A stretch of DNA of 64,000 bases from Hyphomicrobiales bacterium. Its GTDB lineage: Bacteria; Pseudomonadota; Alphaproteobacteria; Rhizobiales; Beijerinckiaceae. Positions within the stretch are counted from its first letter, which is position 1; each line of letters begins with the position of its first letter. Shown here one piece after another: positions 1 through 8,947 of the stretch. The DNA lies in the NCBI GenBank assembly GCA_027484655.1, contig JAIXSM010000039.1, positions 96,951 through 160,950 of the forward strand, read 5' to 3'. The translations under genes were made by a program, and so were the position numbers. The notes beneath the pieces were generated by a model. The model saw only the letters and a program-made list of their open reading frames with translations, searched no databases and was not told the DNA's origin.

Positions 1-1769
1 GCCGGCCGGGCGTTCGCGCGGAACGTCGCGGCGCCCCAGGCCATGAGCTGTTGTTGCAGCAGTTCGACGGCTGCTTGCTGACCCGTGCTCCATCCATCCA
101 GTTCAAGCGCGCGCGCAATCAGGCATCGCGCGATCAGGCACGTCGCCTCGGCGCGCTCAAGATATCGGCCAAGCCAGAACAGGTTGTCGGCTGCGCGGCT
201 GGGCAGGTTGCCGAGCTGTCGGACCACGCGCACCGCATTGTCGGCGGGCAGAAGGGTAGACATTTCGACTGGTTGATCGCCCACGACCCACACGTCGGCC
301 GACGTCACGCCCTGGCGCATGGTGAAGGCGCGGGCGTCCGGCGAATCCGATACGCGGCAGAACCCGCCGGGCATCACCCGCCAGCCATCCTCCGTGGCCG
401 CCGCGAACACGCGCAGGACGAACGGGCGCGGCTCAATGCGTCCGTCCCGCCAGACCGGCGTTGTGGACAGTTGCACAACCTCTTGGCCGACGTAGTCTAT
501 TCCGCGCTGTCTGATGGCGTTGGCAAGTTCCGCGCGCTTGTGAGCGGTGAGGTCCGCCCCAAGCACGCCGCGCCCATCCGTAGATCCTGGCAGCGCTTCG
601 CCGAATGCCGGAGCGATAACAAGTTGATCGAGCTTGTCGAGCACGGCTTCGCGCTCGGCCTTCTGGCCGCACCACCATGTCGCGATGTTGGGCAGCTTCA
701 GATCCTCGCCGAGGAGTCGCTGGCACAGGGCCGGGGCGAACCCCAGAAGCGACAGGCTTTCAAGCACGCCGGCTCCGGGCATGTTGGCCATGACGACATT
801 GCCAGCGCGCACGGCCTGCATGAGTCCAGGAACGCCGATGCGCGATGCTGCATTGAGTTCCAGCGGATCGCACCAGTCCGCATCAACCCGGCGCCAGATC
901 ACGTCGGCGCGCTTGAGCCCCGCGATTGTGCGCACGTATGCGATGCGGTCGCGCACCACGAGGTCGTCGCCCTCGACCAGCAGAAAGCCCAGATAGCGGG
1001 CGAGGTACGCCTGCTCGAAGTACGTGTCGCTGTAGGGGCCGGGCGTCAGCAGGCTCATGCGCGGGTCCGCGCGCTCAGCCGCCGCCGAAAGCCCGGCGCG
1101 AAAGTCACGGAAGAAGGGGGCGAGGCGCGCGACGTTCAGGCTCGAGCGCTGGCGGGGAAACGCGCCGGAGACGATGAGCCTGTTTTCGAGCGCGTAGCCA
1201 GCGCCGGAAGGCGCCTGTGTGCGGTCGCCCAGCGCCCACCAGCGGCCATCCGGTCCGCGTCCGAGATCAAGCGCGTAAAATCGCAGCCACCGTTCCCCCG
1301 GCGGGCGCGCGCCCTTCATGGCGTGAATGAAATCACGGGAGCCGGCGATGGCGGAGGCTGGAAGCGCGCCGCCTGCGACGAGATCACCGGGACCGTAAAT
1401 GTCAGCGAGGATCGCCTCCATCAGCCGGGCGCGCTGCTCAACCCCCGCCGCGATGGCCCGCCACTCCTTTTGTTCGATCAGAAGCGGCAGCCGCTCCAGC
1501 GGCCACGTGCGCTCCTTGAGTTCCCCGTGAACGCGGTAGGATATGCCCATGTCGCGGATGCGCCGGTCGGCGGCCGCGAAACTGCGATTGATTTCATCAG
1601 GCCGCGTTTGCGAAAGGTCTGCGAGAAACCTCCGCCAGGCGGGCCGCGTTCCGCCTTCCGCCAACAGTTCGTCGCTCGCGCCGGGCAGGGGAGCGTATCC
1701 CTTTGTCCATGCGCTTGTATTCCCGTCGCGACGGTCTTTCTCTTTCTGTGCCGGGCTCTTCAACGACAA
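1..1769 (-). CDS. Circularly permuted ATP-grasp / alpha-E domain fusion protein (3' end outside window)
   Basis: Translating the minus strand gives one uninterrupted frame of about 589 residues that leaves the window still open. The N-terminal and central parts look like the circularly permuted type 2 ATP-grasp family (DUF404/DUF407): GYAPLPGASDELL near the start, DINRSF-type segment, RWWALGDRTQAPSGAGYALE, then LVEGDDLVVRD. Near the window edge NLFWLGRYLERAE is the start of an alpha-E (DUF403) domain, so this is the fused form, with most of the alpha-E domain missing. The family is associated with peptide-bond-forming ATP-grasp chemistry and transglutaminase-like neighbours, but the substrate is unknown. 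No ATG is in frame upstream; TTG at 1769 or 1763 follows a GGAGG at 1774-1778, so the start is a TTG by inference. A long frame on the plus strand over the same bases is an antisense shadow. Confidence 0.85.
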   Translation of the reverse strand, partial: MSLKSPAQKEKDRRDGNTSAWTKGYAPLPGASDELLAEGGTRPAWRRFLADLSQTRPDEINRSFAAADRRIRDMGISYRVHGELKERTWPLERLPLLIEQKEWRAIAAGVEQRARLMEAILADIYGPGDLVAGGALPASAIAGSRDFIHAMKGARPPGERWLRFYALDLGRGPDGRWWALGDRTQAPSGAGYALENRLIVSGAFPRQRSSLNVARLAPFFRDFRAGLSAAAERADPRMSLLTPGPYSDTYFEQAYLARYLGFLLVEGDDLVVRDRIAYVRTIAGLKRADVIWRRVDADWCDPLELNAASRIGVPGLMQAVRAGNVVMANMPGAGVLESLSLLGFAPALCQRLLGEDLKLPNIATWWCGQKAEREAVLDKLDQLVIAPAFGEALPGSTDGRGVLGADLTAHKRAELANAIRQRGIDYVGQEVVQLSTTPVWRDGRIEPRPFVLRVFAAATEDGWRVMPGGFCRVSDSPDARAFTMRQGVTSADVWVVGDQPVEMSTLLPADNAVRVVRQLGNLPSRAADNLFWLGRYLERAEATCLIARCLIARALELDGWSTGQQAAVELLQQQLMAWGAATFRANARP

Positions 1770-1900
1770 GGCGCCTCCGGATCGCCAGAATCAAAACGCT
1801 GCGATCACATCTGCGTTGCAGTATGCGCCCGGCAGCGCGCCGCCGCCAGAGACGGGGCGGTTACGGCGGGCGCCGCCAGTTGCTGGCTGGATTGTGATGC

Positions 1901-3025
1901 TCAGCGGTTGACGGGCGTCAGCTTCAGGAGGCGTCCTTGTGCCGCGTCCGTGAGCGCGTACACGGCGCCATCCGGTCCCGTGCGCACATCGCGCACCCGC
2001 GCGTTCATGGGGATGCGATCCACTTCGGTCACGCGCTCTCCCTCCACCTCAAGGCGAACAATGGCGCGGCCGACCAGCCCGCCGATCAGCATTGACCCCC
2101 GCCATGCGGGAAATGCATCGCCCTGGTAAAAGGTCATGCCCGAGGGCGCGACCGTCGCCTTGAAGTAAAGGGCGGGCGCGGCCAGGTCTGGACGGGTGTC
2201 CGGCTTCGGGATTGGACGGCCATCGTAATGGTCGCCCCAACTCACGAGCGGCCAGCCGTAGTTGCGTCCCGATTGCACACGGTTGATCTCGTCGCCGCCT
2301 CGCGGACCCATTTCGTTGACCCACAGTTCGCCCGTGCGCGGATGCAGGGCGGCGCCCTGAATGTTGCGGTGTCCCAGCGAGAAAATCTCCGGCAGGGCGC
2401 CCGCCTTCCCCGCAAAGGCGTTGCCTTTTGCGGGCGCCCCGTCGGGCATGATGCGGACGACTTTTCCAATGGTTGTGCCGGTATCTTGCGCCGGCGTGAA
2501 CTTGCCGCGGTCGCCGAGGGTCAGAAACAGGGCGCCGTCGCGGGCGAAGACGATCCTCGAACCGAAATGCTGCCCGCCGTCGACCGCCGGGCGCTGGCGA
2601 AAGATCGTTTCCGCATTCTCGAGGCCGCCGTCGACAAGGCGCGCGCGCATGAGCGCGGTGGCCGCGCCGCCGCCTTGCCCCGGCGTCGAGTACGACAGAT
2701 AAACCAAGCGATCTTTGGCGAAAGCCGGTGAAACCGCCACATCAAGCAGTCCGCCCTGACCGTTGGCCAGCACCTCGGGAACGCCGCGCAACGGTTGCGA
2801 AAGCGCGCCATCCGGGGACACGATCCGCAGACGCCCGGTCCGCTCGGTCACGAGCATCCGGCCATCGGGCAGAAACGCGAGCCCCCACGGGCTCTCAAGC
2901 CCCCGGGCCAGGGTCTCGATGCGCACCGGACCCGTTTTCGTCTCCACAATGCGCGTATCCTGCGCTTGCGCTGCAACTGAAACACAAAGCGTCGATGCGA
3001 GGATGAGAGCCCGGATGCGCTGCAT
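1901..3025 (-). CDS. PQQ-dependent sugar dehydrogenase-like protein (aldose sugar dehydrogenase family)
   Basis: The 374-residue product has a signal peptide (MQRIRALILASTLCVSVAAQAQ) and a six-bladed propeller typical of soluble glucose/aldose sugar dehydrogenases: ARGLESPWGLAFLPDG, LVTERTGRLRIV, NGQGGLLDVAVSP, LGHRNIQGAALHP, ELWVNEMGPRGGDEINR and GKNYGWP-like GRNYGWPLVSWG. Family members oxidise sugars in the periplasm with PQQ bound by these loops; the sugar is not predictable. The frame extends upstream to 3091, but ATG at 3025 sits 8 bases after a GGAG and begins the signal peptide, so it is preferred. It is a single gene, convergent with nothing and transcribed away from the Bug-type gene. 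Confidence 0.9.
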   Translation of the reverse strand: MQRIRALILASTLCVSVAAQAQDTRIVETKTGPVRIETLARGLESPWGLAFLPDGRMLVTERTGRLRIVSPDGALSQPLRGVPEVLANGQGGLLDVAVSPAFAKDRLVYLSYSTPGQGGGAATALMRARLVDGGLENAETIFRQRPAVDGGQHFGSRIVFARDGALFLTLGDRGKFTPAQDTGTTIGKVVRIMPDGAPAKGNAFAGKAGALPEIFSLGHRNIQGAALHPRTGELWVNEMGPRGGDEINRVQSGRNYGWPLVSWGDHYDGRPIPKPDTRPDLAAPALYFKATVAPSGMTFYQGDAFPAWRGSMLIGGLVGRAIVRLEVEGERVTEVDRIPMNARVRDVRTGPDGAVYALTDAAQGRLLKLTPVNR

Positions 3026-3499
3026 GATGATCTCCGCGTTGGCGCACCCATAGGTAGTGCGAGGCGCTGGCGCGGCAATCAACGCCAGCATCGCGAAACG
3101 CTGCGGTCGGAACCGCGGATGACCAGAATTGCGATGATTTCTGAGAGCTTACGTATATGTTGCAAGGCGTTATTTTTGTGCTGGTCCTCCGTATCAATGC
3201 GCTTTTCGGTCCCTGAAAAATCGGGTGGTCCTGTTGACGCGAGGCGGTCCGGGCCTATCTCGACGCGCATCGAGTTTTCCCGTTCTCGAACCCTTGTCCG
3301 CGCTGTGCCTGGTTCACGCGGGACAGGAGGGGAAGGGAGTTCCGGTCGTCTCGGGAGGGGGGCGATCGGAACGTCCCGATCAGATCGCGCCTTGGGAGCC
3401 GGTTCGCCGCGCCACGCGTTTGACAAGACATATGGCAGCGCCGCACTGTCACCCATGCCCGGCGCGCGCCGCCAGAGGCGATAACAGGGAGGACGAACC
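3026..3499. other. Intergenic region with no recognised gene
   Basis: About 470 bases between the divergent sugar dehydrogenase and Bug-type genes. Open frames here are short and overlapping and show no recognisable family. It presumably holds both promoters; no convincing operator was seen. Confidence 0.5.
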
Positions 3500-4480
3500 A
3501 TGGGATTCTTGGCCCGCGCCCGTGCAGCGATCGCCTGCGCCGCTCTCGGCCTGTTGGCCACCTCGGCCGCCGCTCAGGAGTTTCCGACCAAGCCGATCAC
3601 AATCATCGTTCCCTTCGCCGCGGGCGGGGCAGGCGACATTCTCGCGCGTATCGTCGGCCCCCGTCTTGAGGCCAAATGGGGCCAGCCGGTGATTGTGGAG
3701 CACAGGCCCGGCGCGGGTGGCGTCGTAGGGGCTGTCGCGGCGGCGCGGGCGACGGCGGATGGGCATACGCTCGTGATCGCGCCAAGCCCGACCATGGCGG
3801 TCAACGTGACCCTGTTCAAGAAGCTGCCCTACGACCCGGCCACCGACTTCACGCCGCTGGCGCTTGCCGCCGCAACGCCGTTCGTGCTGGTTGTGAACCC
3901 GGGGCTGCCGGTGAAATCCGTCAAGGAATTCATAGACTACGCGAAAAAGCAGCCGCAGCCGGTGAACTACGCCACGTCCGGCCCCGGCGTGCCGCACCAT
4001 CTGTTCATGGAGTTGCTGAAGAGCATGACCGGCGCCGCCATGACGCCTGTCCCCTATAAGGGGAGCCTGCCGGCGCTCAACGACGTGGTGGCGGGACACG
4101 TTCCAACCATGTTCGTTGATCTCGGCCCGGCGCTGGGTCAGGTGCAGGGCGGCGGCGTGCGCGCGCTCGGCGTCTCGATGGCGCGTCGCGTGGAATTGAT
4201 TCCAGACGTGCCGCCGATCAATGAGACGCTGCCCGGTTTCGACGTTTCGTCGTGGCAGATGTTCGCTGTGGCCGCAGGCACGCCGAAGGCGGTGGTCGAC
4301 AAGTTGCACAGCGAGTTGAAGGCCATTCTCGCCGCTCCCGAGATTCGCGCGCAGATCCTCAAGGCGGGAATGCTGCCCATGGACACCGGCTCGGTGAGCG
4401 ATTTGCAGGGCTTCGTGCGCTCGGAAATTTCCCGCTGGGGCGATGTGGTCCGCAAGGCGGGGATCGAGGGGTCCATGTAA
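3500..4480 (+). CDS. Bug-family (TctC-like) tripartite tricarboxylate transporter substrate-binding protein
   Basis: A 326-residue periplasmic binding protein. Signal peptide to about residue 25 (LGLLATSAAAQ), then the Bug family signatures FPTKPITIIVPFAAGGAGD and ARIVGPRLEAKWGQPVIVEHRPGAGG (split here into its two blocks), followed by YDPATDFTPL and NYATSGPGVPHHL. Bug proteins bind carboxylates or related small molecules for TTT transporters or for sensing. No TctA/TctB membrane partners are adjacent, so this is one of the many orphan Bug receptors, and ligand cannot be assigned. ATG at 3500 follows GGGAGGACGAACC. The stop lies within the first unit of a 15-bp triplicated repeat. Confidence 0.92.
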   Translation: MGFLARARAAIACAALGLLATSAAAQEFPTKPITIIVPFAAGGAGDILARIVGPRLEAKWGQPVIVEHRPGAGGVVGAVAAARATADGHTLVIAPSPTMAVNVTLFKKLPYDPATDFTPLALAAATPFVLVVNPGLPVKSVKEFIDYAKKQPQPVNYATSGPGVPHHLFMELLKSMTGAAMTPVPYKGSLPALNDVVAGHVPTMFVDLGPALGQVQGGGVRALGVSMARRVELIPDVPPINETLPGFDVSSWQMFAVAAGTPKAVVDKLHSELKAILAAPEIRAQILKAGMLPMDTGSVSDLQGFVRSEISRWGDVVRKAGIEGSM

Positions 4481-4510
4481 GAGGGGTCCATGTGAGAGGG
4501 GTCCATGTAA
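4466..4510 (+). repeat. Three tandem 15-bp units at the 3' end of the Bug gene
   Basis: The unit GAGGGGTCCATGTAA occurs at 4466-4480 and 4496-4510, with GAGGGGTCCATGTGA between them at 4481-4495. The first copy encodes the last residues EGSM and the stop codon; the next two repeat the coding end with in-frame stop codons. This is a direct tandem duplication after the stop. Confidence 0.95.
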
Positions 4511-4694
4511 GCCGCGCGCGGTTGGCCGCCGTGCGTTACTGATCGCTGAGTCTGGCGGGGATAAATGATCCCCGCCTGTTGCCTGTGACGTAGCCATCGC
4601 CTAGAAGCCGCCGACCCTGCGGACGTGCGGCCCCCGTTGCGCGCGCGGGTGCTCGCTTCCCGGCGCGGGCGTAGCGTCGCTTGGTGAAGAGGCC

Positions 4695-5654
4695 ATGAGC
4701 GGACTGGAAACCCTTCTTTCGCCGGTCATTTTGTTCTTTGTGCTTGGGGCCGCAGCCGCGTTCGCCCGGTCCGATCTGGCGATTCCTGAAGCCATCGCCA
4801 AAGGCATGTCGCTGTACCTGATGGCCGCCATTGGCCTGAAAGGCGGCGTGGAGGTGTCTGCGAGTGGGTTCACCGTGGACATGCTCGCGGCTGCGCTTGC
4901 GGGCATCGTGCTGAGTTTCCTGTTGCCGCTGCCGGCGTTCTTCGCGCTGACGCGCTTTGGCCGGCTGGATCCGGTCAACGCGGGGGCTGTCGCCGCGCAC
5001 TACGGCTCTGTGAGCGTCGTGACCTTCGTCACGGGCGTCGAGGTGCTGGGCGCCGGGGGGATGCCGCCTGCGGGCTACATGGTCGCCGTTCTCGCGCTGA
5101 TGGAGACGCCCTCCATCATCGTCGGATTGATGCTGGCGAGACGGGGGCGCAAGGGCGACACGCAGCCGACCCGCGACCTGCTGCACGAAACACTGCTCAA
5201 TGGATCCGTGGTTCTGCTTATCGGCAGCTTCCTGATCGGCCTCATCGCCGGCAAGAAAGGGTTCGCGCCCATCGCTCCGGTGTTCGATGCGGGGTTCCGC
5301 GGGGTGCTGTGTCTGTTCCTTTTGGACATGGGCCTCATCGCCGCCCGTCGCTTGCGGGAGGCGCGGGCCCTGACGGCGCGGCTGGCGTCTCTCGCCGTTC
5401 TGCTTCCGGTGGTGAATGGCGTTGTCGGCGTGCTGCTCGGCGCTTTCGTCGGCCTTGATGCCGGGTCCGCTGCGGCGCTGGGCATTCTGGCCGCGAGCGC
5501 GTCCTACATAGCCGTGCCCGCCGCCATGCGCCTTGCGTTGCCAGAAGCCGATCCGGGGCTTTATCTGGCAATGTCGCTTGCGGTAACGTTCCCGTTCAAC
5601 ATCACGGCGGGAATCCCGCTTTACACGCTCCTTGCGGTGAAGGTGGCTACATGA
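4695..5654 (+). CDS. sbtA: SbtA-type sodium-dependent bicarbonate transporter permease
   Basis: A 319-residue, very hydrophobic protein with about ten membrane spans arranged as two halves. The N-terminus (LLSPVILFFVLGAAAAFARSD, then AIAKGMSLYLMAAIGLKGG) and the internal segment NAGAVAAHYGSVSVVTF match the SBT (DUF897) family, whose cyanobacterial member SbtA imports bicarbonate with sodium. Substrate in proteobacteria is inferred only from the family. It overlaps the next gene by four bases (ATGA), and that gene encodes a PII-like protein, which is the SbtA/SbtB arrangement known from cyanobacteria and supports the call. Confidence 0.88.
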   Translation: MSGLETLLSPVILFFVLGAAAAFARSDLAIPEAIAKGMSLYLMAAIGLKGGVEVSASGFTVDMLAAALAGIVLSFLLPLPAFFALTRFGRLDPVNAGAVAAHYGSVSVVTFVTGVEVLGAGGMPPAGYMVAVLALMETPSIIVGLMLARRGRKGDTQPTRDLLHETLLNGSVVLLIGSFLIGLIAGKKGFAPIAPVFDAGFRGVLCLFLLDMGLIAARRLREARALTARLASLAVLLPVVNGVVGVLLGAFVGLDAGSAAALGILAASASYIAVPAAMRLALPEADPGLYLAMSLAVTFPFNITAGIPLYTLLAVKVAT

Positions 5655-5962
5655 CCCATACGGTGCCGAGGCGCAGGATTGAGGTGCTGGTGGATGCGCC
5701 GCTCGTGCGCCGTGTTGTGGCTGCGGCCGCCACAGCCGGCGTGACGGGCTACACCCTGTTGCCGACGCTGGGCGGGGCAGGCGAGCGGGGCTCGTGGTCG
5801 GACGATCAGATCTCGGGCGCCGAGGCGAAGGTGATCTTCCTCACCGTCGCGTCCGAGCCGAAGGCCGAGGCGTTGATTGAGGCGCTCACGCCGCTGCTCG
5901 AAAGTCACGGGCTGATTCTGCTCACGAGCGTCGTGGACGTGGTGCGCGGAGGTAAGTTCTAG
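5651..5962 (+). CDS. sbtB: SbtB-like PII-family regulator of the SbtA transporter
   Basis: A 103-residue protein with a PII fold pattern: an N-terminal beta strand IEVLVDAPLVRRVVAAAATAG, TGYTLLPTLGGAGERG in the T-loop approach, AKVIFLTVASEPKAEALIEAL, and a C-terminal strand LLTSVVDVVRGGKF. Known SbtB proteins bind adenyl nucleotides and dock on SbtA to inhibit it. No C-terminal cysteine pair (the CGPxGC extension of cyanobacterial SbtB) is present. Translational coupling with sbtA through ATGA suggests fixed stoichiometry. Confidence 0.85.
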   Translation: MTHTVPRRRIEVLVDAPLVRRVVAAAATAGVTGYTLLPTLGGAGERGSWSDDQISGAEAKVIFLTVASEPKAEALIEALTPLLESHGLILLTSVVDVVRGGKF

Positions 5963-5992
5963 CGCTGGAACAGCGTGCGGGGAGGGGCAGGG

Positions 5993-6286
5993 ATGCGGAT
6001 GTTGCTTGTTGTTGTCGCGGGTCTTGGGCTTGCGGGATGCAATGCGGCCAGCCAGGTCGATCTGACCAAGCGCGCCTACACCTCTTGTCTGGATCAGGCC
6101 GTCGGAGAGCCGCCGCGCGCTCGCGCCGCCAGATCAGCAGCAATGCAGAGGGCCTTCACCTCCTGCAAGGGCGCTGAACAGGCGCTGGTAGCCGCATCCG
6201 CCGCCGAATTTGGCCCCGAAGTCGCCGCCAAGGCCGTGTCCGACGGCAAGGCCGCTTACGCCCAACGGCTGGTTTCTGGCCGCTGA
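5993..6286 (+). CDS. Small putative lipoprotein
   Basis: A 97-residue product beginning MRMLLVVVAGLGLAGCNAA, a lipoprotein signal peptide with an LAGC lipobox. The mature part has two cysteines (SCLDQ, TSCKGAEQ) and is Ala-rich and helical; no family recognised. ATG at 5993 is chosen over an upstream codon because it directly follows a GGGGAGGGG ribosome binding site and starts the signal peptide. It lies 30 bases after sbtB and might be cotranscribed with it. Confidence 0.7.
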   Translation: MRMLLVVVAGLGLAGCNAASQVDLTKRAYTSCLDQAVGEPPRARAARSAAMQRAFTSCKGAEQALVAASAAEFGPEVAAKAVSDGKAAYAQRLVSGR

Positions 6287-6340
6287 ACCGCGGCCTCAGC
6301 TCCCGCGTGCCGCAGGTTGGCGCCGCCGGGCAGCGCTCGC

Positions 6341-7102
6341 TTATTTGCGAAGCGACTGCGTAAACGCTTCGGCGGAGTCCATGACGCAGCCAACCACTTC
6401 ACTTTCCCGGCCGCTGTCGAAACGTTGTTCGGGCACACTGACGTAAAGACTGCCGAGCACGGCGCCGCCAGGCAGAAAAACGGGCGCCGCGACGCCAACC
6501 GCGCCTGCGATCCGCTGGCCGCGCGTGAGCGCGTAGCCTTTGGCGGCAACGTCTTCAAGGGCGCGGCGCAGTGCAGGGCTGTCCACAAGCGTGGCGTCGG
6601 TTTCGGCGGTCAGCCGATGGGACGCAAGCGCCTCCTCGCGGTCCTTGGCCGGAAGGAATGCAAGAATTGCGAGGCCGCTTGCGCCCGCATGAAGGGATTT
6701 CCAGCCGTCGCCTACGTTCACCGTCACGGCGTTTGTGGAGGCCAGCTTCACCACCGTGTGCATTTGAAGACGATTGCGATCCACCAGCGAAAAAGCGCTG
6801 GCCTCGCCGGTTGAACGCGTAAGCCCGCGGACGAAAGGCAGACAGAGTTCGCGCCATGGCGCCCTCGCCGACAGGAGCAGCCCGAGCCGATACGCGTTGA
6901 AGCTCAGCATGTACTTGCCGCTCTCGCCGTCGCGCTCCACGAGACCGCTGCGGAGCAGGGCGCCCAGTGTGCGATGGGTCGTTGTGGGCGAAAGACCCGC
7001 CTTGGCCGCGAGTTCCCGCACACCGACCGCGCCGTCGGCCACATCCGCCATGGACCGCAGGAGGTGCAGGGACTTTTCCAGCGGATGCGTCTGATCGGTC
7101 AT
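6341..7102 (-). CDS. IclR-family transcriptional regulator
   Basis: A 253-residue protein with an N-terminal winged helix-turn-helix (GVRELAAKAGLSPTTTHRTL, LLRSGLVERD) and a C-terminal IclR ligand-binding domain (LHAGASGLAILAFLP, GYALTRGQRIAGAVGVAAPVF). IclR proteins control catabolic genes in response to small aromatic or carboxylic metabolites. The ATG at 7102 (MTDQTHPLEKS) is preferred to one 39 bases upstream. Target genes are not evident; nearest divergent DNA is gene-free. Confidence 0.92.
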   Translation of the reverse strand: MTDQTHPLEKSLHLLRSMADVADGAVGVRELAAKAGLSPTTTHRTLGALLRSGLVERDGESGKYMLSFNAYRLGLLLSARAPWRELCLPFVRGLTRSTGEASAFSLVDRNRLQMHTVVKLASTNAVTVNVGDGWKSLHAGASGLAILAFLPAKDREEALASHRLTAETDATLVDSPALRRALEDVAAKGYALTRGQRIAGAVGVAAPVFLPGGAVLGSLYVSVPEQRFDSGRESEVVGCVMDSAEAFTQSLRK

Positions 7103-7578
7103 GCTAACGTTCCGGTTATCGGTACAGTGTGAATCGATCACAAATAGCTCTTTTCAGGGCAATGGTCCTATCGCATACTCAAAACAGATAAAAAATTGTC
7201 CCGGTATCCGGGACGGAGGAAACGCCCAGGATGGCTTGTTCGGCGACCGCCGTGCGGACGCGCATGGACGCCTTTGCCCCTGTGGTTCCGTCAGTGCTGT
7301 CGTCCGTGCATAACGTCTGCAATGGCTGGCGTGGGGATGACGCATTCACCGCTGAGATGACAGCGCGCAGCACAGCCTCGACGCGGTCGACGCCCGCCCT
7401 GGTCTCGGGTCGGGCTCGTGGGTTGAGTCCGCGACTACCGCGTAACTAGCCCAGCGCGCCATCCGCGCGGCCGTTGTGGCAGTATGGTCCTCAAGGATTT
7501 TCCGCATTTGCAGACCCAGCCGCGACAAGTGCAGCTGGCCAGCCGCTCGCTCGTAAACAGGGCGGCGCGTACAGTGCG
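7103..7578. other. Intergenic region with no recognised gene
   Basis: About 475 bases between two minus-strand genes. Only short frames of atypical composition occur, on both strands, with no ribosome binding sites or recognisable motifs. Confidence 0.5.
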
Positions 7579-8034
7579 TCAGTTGTTCAGATCGACGCTG
7601 CGGCGGCTAAGAGAAATCGTGAAGATGTAGCCGCCAAACAGATCGACGAGGTTCACGACCACGAGGAGCAACGCAATTTCGACCTTGGCGCTGTCCACGG
7701 TCGCGCCCAGGCCTCCCAGCAGATAAATAACAACCACCATGAGCGGGATTATTGAGGCCATGCCATCAAGAACGCTGCTGAATCGGCCGCCCGGCGTGGA
7801 AACCGCGAACGGAATGCTTAAAAGCTGAAGTGAAATGTAAATAACGCACAGCCAGGCGACGTTCATGCCGACGCGATCGGGCGTGAACAGACCCAATGTG
7901 CCTTCAAGCGGGCCAAGAAGGCCGCGACCGGCGAACCAGAAGTAGTAGACTTCCCACGCTGCAAGGCCGAGCGCCATGCAAATGCTGAATGAAGCGACAG
8001 CCCGGCCCGCTTCCCGAACATTGTTATTGCTCAT
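7579..8034 (-). CDS. Hypothetical four-span membrane protein
   Basis: A 151-residue hydrophobic protein with four predicted membrane spans (about residues 12-33, 57-78, 93-110 and 120-142), separated by short loops such as FTPDRVGMN and STPGGRFSS. A GGAGG lies 7 bases before the ATG. No family recognised. It is followed upstream by a coiled-coil gene in the same direction (about 95 bases apart), possibly one transcript. Confidence 0.7.
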   Translation of the reverse strand: MSNNNVREAGRAVASFSICMALGLAAWEVYYFWFAGRGLLGPLEGTLGLFTPDRVGMNVAWLCVIYISLQLLSIPFAVSTPGGRFSSVLDGMASIIPLMVVVIYLLGGLGATVDSAKVEIALLLVVVNLVDLFGGYIFTISLSRRSVDLNN

Positions 8035-8129
8035 GACCTGCCTCCAGCACTCTGCAAGCGGTATCGCGCAGAGAGGTCATGGTCAAGCCGCGTGCTGGCC
8101 CGAGCTTGAGCGGCCCTCGCAGCTCAGAG

Positions 8130-8648
8130 TTATGGCTCGACGCGCCGCCCCGCCCAAAACTCTTCAGTGCGCGTGAAAACGTCGTCAAGTTGCGACTTGA
8201 TCCGCGTATTGAGGTACTCGAGCCACTGCTCGGAATGCAGCAGCTCGGCGGCGGCCTTTTCAAGGCGGTCCTTGAGCGCGTCCGTCTCCTCGGTGAGGGC
8301 GCGTATCCGCCGATCCCCATCGTGAAGAATCCGCTGGCGTTCGCCTTTCACCGTATCGAGCTGAGCTTCGATATTGCTGGCGCGCTGCCGGTGGGAGCGG
8401 GCCTCGCCCTTGACAGAGGCGATTGCGGCCTCGGCCTCGGCCTGAATCTTCTTGTTCCGCTCAAGCAGTTCGTTCATGACATGCGAGGCGCGCGTGACCG
8501 CCTCAGCAATAGCCATGTATCGGTCCGCAGGCTCTTCCAGAGGAGCGAACGCACTCTCTTTTGCGTCGTCAAGCGCACGGTTCGCCGAGGTCTGCTCCGC
8601 CGCAAGCAGGTCATCGAGTTGCGGCAGGGGCTTCAGGCGAGCAGTCAT
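8130..8648 (-). CDS. Hypothetical coiled-coil protein
   Basis: A 172-residue soluble protein, largely charged alpha helix with heptad-like spacing across about residues 20-150 (for example ELLERNKKIQAEAEAAIASV, RALTEETDALKDRLEKAAAE). No enzymatic motif. ATG at 8648 (MTARLKPLPQ) is preferred to a TTG 27 bases upstream because GGTGA lies 8 bases before it. Probably paired with the downstream membrane protein gene. Confidence 0.7.
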   Translation of the reverse strand: MTARLKPLPQLDDLLAAEQTSANRALDDAKESAFAPLEEPADRYMAIAEAVTRASHVMNELLERNKKIQAEAEAAIASVKGEARSHRQRASNIEAQLDTVKGERQRILHDGDRRIRALTEETDALKDRLEKAAAELLHSEQWLEYLNTRIKSQLDDVFTRTEEFWAGRRVEP

Positions 8649-8947
8649 GACGATTTCACCAGGTACGCAGAACAAAACTAAGCTTCTATGTCACAGACTT
8701 GGAGGCGAGAGTCAAAAGACCCTTGATGCTTCTCCACACCCATAACCAACCATGGTGAATCACTGCGCGTATTCATCCGCAGCCTAGTTTAAGTCAACGA
8801 GGTCCATCTGTGGCTTCGGTGCATCAAAGCCCATGTTGCTGGAACTATTATCAGGTGGAAAAGCACAATTTGAATAAGGTGTAGTCTGGACCTCAACCAC
8901 AGATTGACGACGATGTTTCTGAATAGAATCACGTGTCACGGGTTCCG
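8649..8947. other. Intergenic region, divergent promoters expected
   Basis: About 300 AT-richer bases between divergent genes at 8648 (minus) and 8948 (plus). No gene or clear operator seen; the frame running through it on the minus strand is antisense to the downstream gene. Confidence 0.4.

Noticed and set aside
51..2129. A 692-codon open frame on the plus strand
   Set aside because: It is antisense to the ATP-grasp/alpha-E and sugar dehydrogenase genes, which have recognisable families; its own translation has low-complexity Arg/Ala composition.
3449..4597. A 382-codon minus-strand frame
   Set aside because: Antisense to the Bug-family gene; no family features.
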